NCBI GenBank assembly: GCA_052387905.1 | Contig: JBQTIR010000012.1 | Location: 1-64,000, forward strand | From: JBQTII01 sp052387905 | GTDB taxonomy: Bacteria; Actinomycetota; Actinomycetes; Sporichthyales; Sporichthyaceae | DNA: 64,000 bases | Direction of reading: 5' to 3' | Shown: positions 22,609 to 30,332 of the stretch, one piece after another | How the letters are laid out: each line of letters starts with the position of its first letter | How positions within the stretch are numbered: the first letter of the stretch is position 1 | Made by a program: the position numbers and the translations under genes | The notes under the pieces: generated by a model | What the model was told of the DNA's origin: nothing | Database searches by the model: none | Seen by the model: the letters and a program-made list of their open reading frames with translations, nothing else

Positions 22609-23825
22609 GTACTTCTCGGCCGATCACCGTTGTCGGGATCGGGGCGGACGGGTGGGCGGGTCTGGCGCCGACGTCCCAGGCCGCGCTGCGTGGGGCCGAG
22701 GTGGTGATCGGCGGCAAGCGGCAGCTGGACTACCTGCCCGACGAGGTCGCGGCGGTACGCGTGGGGTGGCCGACGCCGCTGGTTCCGGCGCTGCCCGCGT
22801 TGATGGCCGAGTACGCCGACCGCACGGTGTGCGTGCTGGCCAGCGGCGACCCGATGTTCTACGGGATCGGCTCCACGCTGGTGCGAGAGCTGCCGGCCCT
22901 TCGCCTACGTGTGCTGCCGCACCTGTCGTCGGTCGCGTTGGCGTGTGCGCGCCTGGGCTGGGCGAGCGAGGACGTCGAGGTGCTCAGCGCCGTCGGCCGG
23001 CCGTTGACCGCGGTCCGCGCGGCCTTGGCGCCGGGGCGCCGGCTGCTGGTGCTCTCTTCCGACGCCGAGACCCCGCAGGCGCTGGCCGAGGTGCTCGTCT
23101 CGGCGGGTTACGGACCCAGTCGCCTGGCGGTGCTCTCCCAGCTGGGCGGGCCGGACCAGCGCGCGATCACCGGGACCGCGGCGGGCTGGGATGCCCACGC
23201 CGCCGTACATGACGCCCTCAATGTGGTGGCGATCGCGTGCGAGCCGGCGCCGGGCACAGTGGCGCTCAGCCGCTCCCCCGGGTTACCGGACGAGGCCTAC
23301 GAGCATGACGGCCAGCTCACCAAGCGCGAGGTCCGCGCGGTGACGCTGGCACGGCTGGCGCCGTTACCGGGCCAGCTGCTCTGGGATGTCGGCGGTGGCG
23401 CCGGGAGCATCGGGATCGAGTGGATGCGGGCTGCACGCGGGGCGCGCGCCGTCGCAATCGAGGAGAACCCTGATCGGGCCGCGCAGATCGCGGCGAACGC
23501 GGCCGCGCTCGGGGCGGCGGACCTGGAGGTCGTCGCGGGCTCGGCACCGGCGGCGTTGGCCGGGCTCCCCCGTCCCGACGCCATCTTCGTGGGCGGCGGC
23601 GCAGGCGACCCGGGCGTGCTGGATTCCTGTCTGGGCGCTTTGACTCCCGGCGCACGGCTGGTTGTGAACGCAGTGACGTTGCAGACCGAAGCGCTCGTCG
23701 TCGCCCGGGCCGGCGAGCTCGGCGGGGACCTGGTGCGCCTGCAGGTCAGCCGCGCGGTCCCGATCGGCGCGTTCACCGGCTGGCGCGCCCAGATGCCGGT
23801 GACGCAGTGGACGCTGCAGCGATGA
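22605..23825 (+). CDS. cobL: Precorrin-6Y C5,15-methyltransferase (decarboxylating) CobL
   Basis: This 406-residue protein starts at GTG 22605 (GTGA overlap with the F420 enzyme). The N-terminal half is a CbiE-type tetrapyrrole methylase (VVGIGADGWAGL, CVLASGDPMFYGIG). The C-terminal half, from about residue 215, is a CbiT-type methyltransferase and decarboxylase with Rossmann motif LLWDVGGGAGSIGIEW and the VGGGAGDPG loop. Together they methylate C5 and C15 of precorrin-6B and decarboxylate the acetate on ring C. The length is normal for the fused enzyme. A tandem palindromic repeat separates it from cobM. Confidence 0.92.
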   Translation: MSTSRPITVVGIGADGWAGLAPTSQAALRGAEVVIGGKRQLDYLPDEVAAVRVGWPTPLVPALPALMAEYADRTVCVLASGDPMFYGIGSTLVRELPALRLRVLPHLSSVALACARLGWASEDVEVLSAVGRPLTAVRAALAPGRRLLVLSSDAETPQALAEVLVSAGYGPSRLAVLSQLGGPDQRAITGTAAGWDAHAAVHDALNVVAIACEPAPGTVALSRSPGLPDEAYEHDGQLTKREVRAVTLARLAPLPGQLLWDVGGGAGSIGIEWMRAARGARAVAIEENPDRAAQIAANAAALGAADLEVVAGSAPAALAGLPRPDAIFVGGGAGDPGVLDSCLGALTPGARLVVNAVTLQTEALVVARAGELGGDLVRLQVSRAVPIGAFTGWRAQMPVTQWTLQR

Positions 23826-23834
23826 AGTCCCCAT

Positions 23835-23892
23835 CTTCGGGCGCGCGCCGGACCTATCGGGGCCGCGGGATAGGTCCACACGCCACCCGAAG
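23835..23892. repeat. 58-bp palindromic repeat, copy 1
   Basis: The outer arms CTTCGGG/CCCGAAG enclose the perfect inner arms GGACCTATC/GATAGGTCC. The unit is 58 bp, the same length as copy 2. It begins 9 bases after the cobL stop. Confidence 0.85.
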
Positions 23893-23909
23893 TGCGGAGA
23901 CCTTCGCGA

Positions 23910-23967
23910 CTTCGGGCGCGATTCGGACCTATCGAGGGCCTGGGATAGGTCCACGCGCCACCCGTAG
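23910..23967. repeat. 58-bp palindromic repeat, copy 2
   Basis: This is a second 58-bp unit with the same inner stem GGACCTATC/GATAGGTCC; the right outer arm has changed to CCCGTAG. A further perfect 10-bp inverted repeat CGCGACTTCG/CGAAGTCGCG (23904-23913 and 23971-23980) wraps it. It ends 21 bases before the cobM start. Confidence 0.85.
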
Positions 23968-23988
23968 ATGCGAAGTCGCGTGCACTCG

Positions 23989-24735
23989 ATGAAGGTGCAC
24001 TTCATCGGGGCCGGGCCGGGGGCGCCGGACCTCATGACGCTGCGCGGACGGGACCTGATCGCTGCGTCGCCGGTGTGCCTGTACGCGGGCAGCCTGGTGC
24101 CGACGGAGATCCTCACCTGGTGCCCGCCCGGGGCAGCGCTGCTCGACACCTCCGGTCTCGACCTGGACCAGATCACCGCGGCCTGTGTGAAGGCCCGGGG
24201 CGACGGGCACGACGTCGCACGGTTGCATTCCGGGGACCCGTCGCTGTACTCGGCGATGGCCGAACAGATGCGACGTCTCGACGCCGCCGGTATCGACTAC
24301 GACGTCACCCCCGGGGTGCCGGCGTACGCCGCCGCCGCGGCTGCCCTGCGCCGCGAGCTGACGGTGCCCGGCGTCGGCCAGTCGGTGCTGCTGACCCGGA
24401 TCTCCGCGTCCTCGACCCCGATGCCGGCCGGCGAGGACCTGGCGACGCTCGCCCGGGCTCGGACCACGCTGGTCCTGCACCTGGCGGTTCAGCGCATCGA
24501 CACCGTCGTCGCCGACCTGCTGCCGCATTACGGGGCGGCGACCCCGGTCGCGGTCGTGGCGCGAGCGAGCCGGGACGACGAAGTGATCCTGCGCTCCACG
24601 TTGGACGGGATCGCGGCGCAGGTGCGCGAGACCGGGATCTCCCGGACCGCCGTGATCATCGTCGGCGACGTACTGACTGCTGGTCAGTTCCTGGACTCGC
24701 ACCTGTACTCGACCGCCCGGTGCCGGGACACATGA
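23989..24735 (+). CDS. cobM: Precorrin-4 C11-methyltransferase CobM
   Basis: This 248-residue protein starts at ATG 23989, directly at the family's first strand (MKVHFIGAGPGAPDLMT). An in-frame ATG at 23968 lies inside the palindromic repeat and is less likely; neither has a clear Shine-Dalgarno. Motifs LYAGSLVP, HSGDPSLYSAM, DVTPGVPAYAAAAA and LHLAVQRID are typical of CobM/CbiF. It methylates C11 of precorrin-4. ATGA overlap couples it to cobK. Confidence 0.92.
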   Translation: MKVHFIGAGPGAPDLMTLRGRDLIAASPVCLYAGSLVPTEILTWCPPGAALLDTSGLDLDQITAACVKARGDGHDVARLHSGDPSLYSAMAEQMRRLDAAGIDYDVTPGVPAYAAAAAALRRELTVPGVGQSVLLTRISASSTPMPAGEDLATLARARTTLVLHLAVQRIDTVVADLLPHYGAATPVAVVARASRDDEVILRSTLDGIAAQVRETGISRTAVIIVGDVLTAGQFLDSHLYSTARCRDT

Positions 24736-25562
24736 GCGAGCCAATCAGCGCTCCGCTGGTCCTGGTGCTCGGTGGCACGGGCGAGGCCCGTGACCTCGCC
24801 GCGCTGTTGGTGGCCCAGAACCGTTGGCGCGTCCTCAGTTCGCTCGCGGGCCGGGTGAGCAACCCGGCTCTCCCGGTCGGCGAAGTACGCCTCGGCGGCT
24901 TCGGTGGTCCGACCGCGCTGGCGCACTGGCTGCGTACGCACCAGGTGCGCGCGCTCGTGGACGCCACCCATCCCTTCGCGGCGCGGATCTCCGCCTCCGC
25001 AGTGGCGGCGAGTGCCGCGGCCGCGGTCCCGCTGCTGGTCCTGCAACGCCCAGGATGGGCGCCCGGGCCGCAGGACTCGTGGGAGCGGGTCCCGGTCGCC
25101 GCGGCGGCAGCGGCAGCAATAGGTACGCGATCTGGTCCGGTGCTGTTGACCACGGGGCGCGGTGGGCTGGACGCCTTCGCCGACCTGAGGCAGCGGGTCG
25201 TGATCCGTACCGTCGACCCCCCGGTAGCGCCGTTACCGGCCGACCACGTCGTGATTCTCGACCGGGGGCCCTACACCGTCGCAGGAGAGAGGGCCCTGAT
25301 GCTCGAGCACGGGATCCGGACCCTGGTGACCAAGGACAGTGGCGGCGCGATGACGGCGGCCAAGCTGACCGCGGCACGCGAACTCGGAATCCACGTATGG
25401 ATGATCGACCGGCCGGCGCACCCAGGTCACGCCAGCGGCTGCACGGTCTCAACGCCGGCGGCCGCCTTCGCCTGGCTCGACGAACTGGCGAATCAGGTCG
25501 CGGCGTCGGCCTTGGTCGACTTCGACGGCGGGGACGGCGGGTTCGCACCAGCGACGTACTGA
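24732..25562 (+). CDS. cobK: Precorrin-6A reductase CobK
   Basis: This 276-residue protein starts at ATG 24732 inside the cobM stop (ATGA). VLVLGGTGEARDLAALL is the NADPH-binding motif, and VDATHPFAARIS and LVTKDSGG are family signatures. CobK reduces precorrin-6A to 6B with NADPH, directly before the CobL step. The last 70 bases overlap, antisense, the end of the convergent NAD(P)-binding protein gene. Confidence 0.92.
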   Translation: MSEPISAPLVLVLGGTGEARDLAALLVAQNRWRVLSSLAGRVSNPALPVGEVRLGGFGGPTALAHWLRTHQVRALVDATHPFAARISASAVAASAAAAVPLLVLQRPGWAPGPQDSWERVPVAAAAAAAIGTRSGPVLLTTGRGGLDAFADLRQRVVIRTVDPPVAPLPADHVVILDRGPYTVAGERALMLEHGIRTLVTKDSGGAMTAAKLTAARELGIHVWMIDRPAHPGHASGCTVSTPAAAFAWLDELANQVAASALVDFDGGDGGFAPATY

Positions 25563-26320
25563 GCGAACGTCAGGTTGCCGACGGCCCGGTCCGGTGCGGT
25601 CAGGTGCAGGCCTGCCCGATGCGCCTCGTGCAGCTTGCCGGGCATCCGAACTCCGATGATGCGCCGGCGCCGACCGGTGACACCGAGCCAGGCCATCGCC
25701 AGCTCCGCCGCGGTGGCGACCTCGGGACCGCCGAGGTCAGGCAGCATGTGGGCCTGCATCGGGGTGCACATGTCGGCCAGCCGGGCGGCGGCCTCGTCGG
25801 CCGCGACCGGCTGGAAGCTCTCCCCTGCGGGCACGATCACCGGGAACAGCCGGGAGCGACGGCGCATCCCGGCCTCCACCGACTCGTGGAAGTGGGTCAT
25901 GCGCAACACGGTCCAGGGCAGGTCGCCGCCCTCGAGCAGGCGCTCGACCGCACGCTTGTCGCGGTAGTAGCGGTGTTCGATGCGGTCGGCACCGACCACC
26001 GACGGGTAGACGAAGTGCGGCTTGCCGGCCCGATTCGCGGCGATCTGCAGGTGCGCGGCGGCCTCCACCTCGCCCCGCGGCACGGTTGCGCAGTGCACGA
26101 TGATCCCGACTCCGTCGAGCGCGGCGGCCAGGCCCGCGCCGGTGGTCAGGTCCCCGATGAACCAGTCGGGCCAGTCGGGCAACTTCGGGGTACCCGGCTC
26201 GACGCCGGGGCGCTCGCTGCGGCTGAGCACGCGCACATCCCGGCCGGCGGCAAGCAGGCTCCGGACGAGTTTGCGGCCGAGGATCCCGTTCCCCCCGGTC
26301 ACAAGAATGGACGTCCCCAT
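25493..26320 (-). CDS. NAD(P)-binding SDR/NmrA-like protein
   Basis: This 275-residue atypical short-chain dehydrogenase starts at ATG 26320. The Rossmann motif is TGGNGILG (residues 8-15), followed by RVLSRSE and DLTTGAGLAAALDGV. No YxxxK catalytic pair stands out (HRYYRDKRAVE is the closest), as in NmrA/complex-I-assembly-like members. Its 3' end overlaps cobK by 70 bp on the opposite strand. The substrate is unknown. I do not infer a cobalamin role from position alone. Confidence 0.75.
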   Translation of the reverse strand: MGTSILVTGGNGILGRKLVRSLLAAGRDVRVLSRSERPGVEPGTPKLPDWPDWFIGDLTTGAGLAAALDGVGIIVHCATVPRGEVEAAAHLQIAANRAGKPHFVYPSVVGADRIEHRYYRDKRAVERLLEGGDLPWTVLRMTHFHESVEAGMRRRSRLFPVIVPAGESFQPVAADEAAARLADMCTPMQAHMLPDLGGPEVATAAELAMAWLGVTGRRRRIIGVRMPGKLHEAHRAGLHLTAPDRAVGNLTFAQYVAGANPPSPPSKSTKADAAT

Positions 26321-26600
26321 CAGGCGGTCAGCTCCCCTCAGCTCGTTGGCGTGCCGCGATCTCCAATGGATCACCACCATACGAGATCGGCTGGCTCCTC
26401 GCGGCCGCTCGGGTCGGCGCAGGCGCTGAAACTGACGGTTCCACAGCCCGTTGCCAGCAAACTGGCCGGACGGTGGATATCGGCGTCCGACGTTCGGACC
26501 GTACCGATCGACCGTTGGTCTGATTTGCGCCCGACCGGGGCACCAGGACCCGGTCCCCCGGGTCCAATGCAGGGAGCCCCCTAGAGCGAACGGATCCTGC
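26321..26600. other. Divergent promoter gap, no gene
   Basis: This 280-bp gap lies between the SDR gene and the HNH-like gene. It contains a short perfect inverted repeat GTCCGA-CGT-TCGGAC near 26485-26500. That repeat echoes the ends of the 42-bp element family but is only 15 bp long. Nothing else is recognisable. Confidence 0.4.
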
Positions 26601-28007
26601 ATGTCCCAGCGCCTGCGCCCGCGTCGCCTCGTCACCGCGGTGGCGTGCCTGGCCCTGATCAGCTCCAGCGCCCTGACGCTGGGGATGCCGAGCGCGACGG
26701 CGGCGAGCGAGCCGTCGAAGTACATGCTCGGACGGCTCAACGTGCACAAGGAATGGCCGGCCGGTTACACCGCCGCGGCGTTCGGTAGCTGGAAGGACTC
26801 CGACCGGCGAGGATGCAAGGACGTCCGCGCCGAGGTCCTCGCCGTCGACGCCCGCGGTGCGACCCCGCCGCGCTGCGACCTGTCGGGCCTGCGGTGGACG
26901 GACTTCTTGACCGGCGAGAAGGTCAGCAAGGCGAGCAGGATGACCGTCGAACCCCTGGTGCCGCTGGCCGAGGCCTGGCGCTCCGGCGCGACCCGGTGGG
27001 ACGCGCGGACCCGCGCCGCCTTCGCCAACGACCTCGGCTATGCCGACTCCTTGATCACCATCTCCAGGGCCACCGCGAAGGCCAGGGCCGGGCGCTCGCC
27101 GCAGGAGTGGCTCCCGCCCAAGGCTCACCGGTGCGACTACGTCGCCGCCTGGGTTGCGGTGAAGACCCGCTGGTCGATGAACATCGACAAGGCCGAAAAG
27201 GCGGCGTTGGTCAAAATACTCAAGGGCTGTGGCTTGCAATACACGGAGATGCCCAGGACCGCGAAGATCACGCGCCCACCGGCCCCGGTCCCGGTCATCG
27301 ATGACCCGCGCCACGAGACGTGCGGGGAGTTGGCAGCCGCCGGTCTTGGGCCCTACGTGCGCGGACGCGACAGCGAGTACGCCTGGTACCGCGACGACGA
27401 CGGCGACGGGACGGCCTGTGAGAGCGCCGAGGCCATCGGGCTCTCTCCCAGCGCAGACTGGCGCACGCAGCGGCTGACCGCGTCGACAAACCCGACCGTG
27501 CTCGGGGTGGCGATGCCACAGCAACCACCCAAGGGCCAGACCGACGTCCGGGGATACCTGCACGCACGAATCCTCGACGGGGACGTCCAGGTGTGGCGAG
27601 GCGTTTCGGGGGGCGCGCACGGAGAACCGCGCTCAACCGGAATACCAGTGGATGAAGGCGTGCTCTTGCCCGGCATCGTCTACACGGTGCAAACCTGGTC
27701 GCACTGGTATGACGTGTCCTACGTTCCGGTGCCCGACGAGCCCCTGACGATGACGTTCATGGTCGACCAGACGCTGCCTGCCGCCCCGACTGTCACCGGT
27801 GGCAGGTCGGTCGTGGCCACTGCGCACGATGCAGATCTCTCCGGAATCCAGTTCGCTCCCTTCGGCACACCGACAGCCGTCCGTCGCGCCAAGCCCGGCG
27901 AGCCGGTCAGCTACTCCGCGCCCTACGTGTCCGGTCCCGGCTACATAATCGTTCGTGCCGTGGACCGTGCGGGCAATATCGGCGCAGGGGTGGCCGTCAA
28001 CTACTGA
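26601..28007 (+). CDS. Secreted degenerate HNH (DUF1524-like) protein with Excalibur motif
   Basis: This 468-residue protein starts at ATG 26601. The signal peptide ends near ATAAS. Residues ~45-225 match the DUF1524/GmrSD C-terminal type HNH nuclease fold: CDLSGLRWTDFLTGE, VPLAEAWRSGATRW, AFANDLGYAD, QEWLPPKAHRCDYVAAWVAVKTRW. The conserved Asp-His before VPLA is Glu117-Pro118 here, and the Asn of the usual NxxK motif is replaced (RATAKAR), so nuclease activity is unlikely. Residues ~235-275 are an Excalibur calcium-binding motif (ETCGEL...YRDDDGDGTACE). The C-terminal part looks like Ig-type beta domains. It overlaps the convergent cobIJ by 7 bp. Confidence 0.75.
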   Translation: MSQRLRPRRLVTAVACLALISSSALTLGMPSATAASEPSKYMLGRLNVHKEWPAGYTAAAFGSWKDSDRRGCKDVRAEVLAVDARGATPPRCDLSGLRWTDFLTGEKVSKASRMTVEPLVPLAEAWRSGATRWDARTRAAFANDLGYADSLITISRATAKARAGRSPQEWLPPKAHRCDYVAAWVAVKTRWSMNIDKAEKAALVKILKGCGLQYTEMPRTAKITRPPAPVPVIDDPRHETCGELAAAGLGPYVRGRDSEYAWYRDDDGDGTACESAEAIGLSPSADWRTQRLTASTNPTVLGVAMPQQPPKGQTDVRGYLHARILDGDVQVWRGVSGGAHGEPRSTGIPVDEGVLLPGIVYTVQTWSHWYDVSYVPVPDEPLTMTFMVDQTLPAAPTVTGGRSVVATAHDADLSGIQFAPFGTPTAVRRAKPGEPVSYSAPYVSGPGYIIVRAVDRAGNIGAGVAVNY

Positions 28008-29584
28008 CCCGTCGCCGGGTACCAGCGCGGGGTGAAGACGGTGCGTGTGCCGTCCCCGCGCTCGGTGATCCGGGTCGTCGAGGAGCCGATGATCAGCAGG
28101 CAGCGCATGTCGACGGTGTCGGGGTCGAGCTCGCCGAGAGTGGTGATGCGGATGTGTTCGGCGGCGCCGCCGACGTCGCGGCCCACGACAACCGGAGTCA
28201 CCGGGTCGCGGTGGTCGAGCATCAGCTCCCGGGCACGGGCGAGCTGCCAGGGACGGGCCTTGGACTTGGGGTTGTAGATCGCCAGCACCAGGTCGGCGGC
28301 GGCGATCGCCGCGAGGCGGGTTTCGATGACCTCCCACGGCTTGAGACGGTCCGACAGTGAGAGCACGCAGAAGTCGTGCCCCAGCGGGGCCCCGACCCGG
28401 CTGGCGACGGCGTTCGCCGCGGTCAGCCCGGGCAGCACCCGCACCGGGACATCCTTGTAGCGCTCCTCGGCGGCGACCTCCAGGACGGCCGCGGCCATCG
28501 CGAAGACCCCGGGGTCGCCGGAGGAGACGACCGCGACCCGGCGGCCGCGCCGGGCGAGGTCGAGGGCGAACTCGGCGCGCTCGGACTCGACCTGGTTGTC
28601 GGAGGCGTGCCGGACCTGACGTGGGTTCGGTGCGAGCCGCTCCAGGTAGGGGCCGTAACCGACGAGGTCCTGGGCGGCGGCGAGCGCGGCCTGGGCCTGC
28701 GGGGTCAACCACTCGCGACCCGCGGGGCCCAGCCCGACCACGACGACCTCGCCGCGCGCCATTCCCACCCCAGGAGAACTCGTCACGTCCGAAGAACTGC
28801 GCGCTATAGCGACCGCTCCTTCGGACGCAAGCACTGTGCTGGCGGCGATCTCGGCGCGGGTGCTCTCGTGCACCCGGCTCGGCAGGATCGCGACCGAGAA
28901 GTAAGGCACCGTCGCCGGGTCGACGTCCGCCACGCGCGCGATGCGCTGGCGGTCAGTGGTGGCGCGCTCGACGTACCAGGCCTCCTCCAGCCGCCCGCAG
29001 GCAGCGAGGGCGTCGCGGACCCCGGTGAAGGTCCGGCCGAGCTTCATGATCACCGCGGAGTCCGCGGCGGCGAGCTTGGCGGCCAGCACATCGGGCGAAA
29101 GGGTGCCGGGGAGCACGGTGAGACTCTCCTCGCGCTCGACCAGCGGCATGCCCAACTGCGCGGCGGCACCGGCGATCGAGGTGACGCCCGGGACGACCTC
29201 GACGTCGTAACGGCCGGCGAGACGCTTGTGCATGTGCATGTAGGAGCCGTAGAAGAACGGGTCGCCCTCGCACAGCACGACGACGTCGCGGCCCGCGTCC
29301 AGATGCGCAGCCAGCCGAGCGGCGGCCTCGTCGTAGAAGTCCTCCAGCGCGCCGCGGTAGCCACCGGGATGGTCGGTGGTCTCGACGGTGACCGGGTAGA
29401 CCAACGGCTCTTCGATCTGACCTTGCGTCAGATAAGGCCGGGCGATGGAGAGCGCGACGCTGTTGCCGTGCCGCGCGCTGTGGTAGGCGATGACTGCGGC
29501 GCCGGTAATCAGCCGGGCAGCCTTGACGGTGACCAGTTCCGGGTCGCCGGGACCAAGGCCGACGCCGTACAGGGTGCCGGTCAT
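28001..29584 (-). CDS. cobIJ: Fused precorrin-2 C20- and precorrin-3B C17-methyltransferase CobIJ
   Basis: This 527-residue protein starts at ATG 29584 with GGAG upstream. Residues 1-~245 are CobI (GVGLGPGDPELVTVKA, CEGDPFFYGSYM, VEVVPGVTSIAGAA), which methylates C20 of precorrin-2. Residues ~270-527 are CobJ (VVGLGPAGREWLTPQA, VSSGDPGVFAMAA, LPGLTAANAVAS), which methylates C17 with ring contraction. The linker (about residues 253-267) is encoded by a 42-bp palindromic element (28786-28827), read as ASEGAVAIARSSSDV. CobI-CobJ fusions are known in actinobacteria. The gene is third after cobG and cobH on this strand. Confidence 0.92.
   Translation of the reverse strand: MTGTLYGVGLGPGDPELVTVKAARLITGAAVIAYHSARHGNSVALSIARPYLTQGQIEEPLVYPVTVETTDHPGGYRGALEDFYDEAAARLAAHLDAGRDVVVLCEGDPFFYGSYMHMHKRLAGRYDVEVVPGVTSIAGAAAQLGMPLVEREESLTVLPGTLSPDVLAAKLAAADSAVIMKLGRTFTGVRDALAACGRLEEAWYVERATTDRQRIARVADVDPATVPYFSVAILPSRVHESTRAEIAASTVLASEGAVAIARSSSDVTSSPGVGMARGEVVVVGLGPAGREWLTPQAQAALAAAQDLVGYGPYLERLAPNPRQVRHASDNQVESERAEFALDLARRGRRVAVVSSGDPGVFAMAAAVLEVAAEERYKDVPVRVLPGLTAANAVASRVGAPLGHDFCVLSLSDRLKPWEVIETRLAAIAAADLVLAIYNPKSKARPWQLARARELMLDHRDPVTPVVVGRDVGGAAEHIRITTLGELDPDTVDMRCLLIIGSSTTRITERGDGTRTVFTPRWYPATGQ
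28786..28827. repeat. 42-bp palindromic element A, in frame inside cobIJ
   Basis: The 9-bp perfect terminal arms CGTCCGAAG/CTTCGGACG enclose the core CGCTATAGCG. The length is exactly 42 bp, and 35 of 42 bases are identical to copy B when read in the cobIJ sense. It encodes the linker between the CobI and CobJ domains. Confidence 0.85.
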
Positions 29585-29595
29585 GGCGCGCTCCA

Positions 29596-29672
29596 GCGGC
29601 ATGCATGCCGAAAGTCGCGCGACACGCCGTGGGGCGTACGGCGTGTCGCGGCACATTCAGCATGCATGCCGC
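29596..29672. repeat. Nested palindromes between cobH and cobIJ
   Basis: An outer perfect 13-bp inverted repeat (GCGGCATGCATGC at 29596-29608, complement at 29660-29672) encloses an inner perfect 13-bp inverted repeat (CGCGACACGCCGT at 29618-29630, complement at 29638-29650, 7-base loop). In the transcript the structure ends just before the cobIJ ribosome site, so it could control cobIJ translation or terminate after cobH. Confidence 0.8.
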
Positions 29673-29693
29673 GGCGCGTCCGGAGGGGGGCGC

Positions 29694-30332
29694 TCATTCG
29701 GCTTCGCTCGCAATCGCGTTGACGGCGGCCACGGCCATCGCGGACCCACCGCGGCGCCCGCGCACGATCAGGTACTCCAGGCCCAGCGGCGAGGAAGCGA
29801 GGGCGTCCTTGGACTCGGCGGCACCGATGAACCCCACCGGCAACCCGAGGACGGCGGCCGGTCGCGGGGCACCGGCGGCGATCAGCTCAAGCAGGTGGAA
29901 CAGCGCAGTGGGTGCGTTGCCAATCGCGACGACTGCTCCCCCGAGCCGCTCGCCCCACAGATCCATCGCGGCCGCCGAGCGGGTGTTGCCGATCGCACGG
30001 GCCAACTCCGCGACCCCATCGTCGTTCAGGGTGCAGATGATCTCGTTGTTCGCGGGCAACCGGGAGCGGGTGATCCCGGAGGCGACCATCTGGGCATCGC
30101 ACAGAATCGGGGCTCCGGCGAGCAACGCGGCGCGGGCTGCGGCCACGACCCCCGGGGAGTGGTCGAGATCCTCGACCAGATCTACCATCCCGCAGGAGTG
30201 GATCATCCGCACCGCGACGCGGGCGACGTCGATCGGAAGCCTCGTCAGATTCGTCTCCGTGCGGATCGTGGCGAACGAGCGCCGGTAGATCTCCGCCCCG
30301 TCGCGGACGTAGTCCAGCTCGTGCGTGCTCAT
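29694..30332 (-). CDS. cobH: Precorrin-8X methylmutase CobH
   Basis: This 212-residue protein starts at ATG 30332 behind AGGAG, overlapping the cobG stop (ATGA). Motifs are typical: IYRRSFATIR, RMIHSCGMVD with the catalytic His, VEDLDHSPG, ILCDAQMVASGI, GNAPTALFHLLE and LPVGFIGAAESK. CobH moves the methyl group from C11 to C12, giving hydrogenobyrinate. It is followed by the nested palindromes and cobIJ. Confidence 0.93.
   Translation of the reverse strand: MSTHELDYVRDGAEIYRRSFATIRTETNLTRLPIDVARVAVRMIHSCGMVDLVEDLDHSPGVVAAARAALLAGAPILCDAQMVASGITRSRLPANNEIICTLNDDGVAELARAIGNTRSAAAMDLWGERLGGAVVAIGNAPTALFHLLELIAAGAPRPAAVLGLPVGFIGAAESKDALASSPLGLEYLIVRGRRGGSAMAVAAVNAIASEAE

Noticed and set aside
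26484..26500. Fifth copy of the 42-bp element (GTCCGA-CGT-TCGGAC)
   Set aside because: It is only 15 bp, lacking the length and CTATAG core of the family; kept only as a remark.
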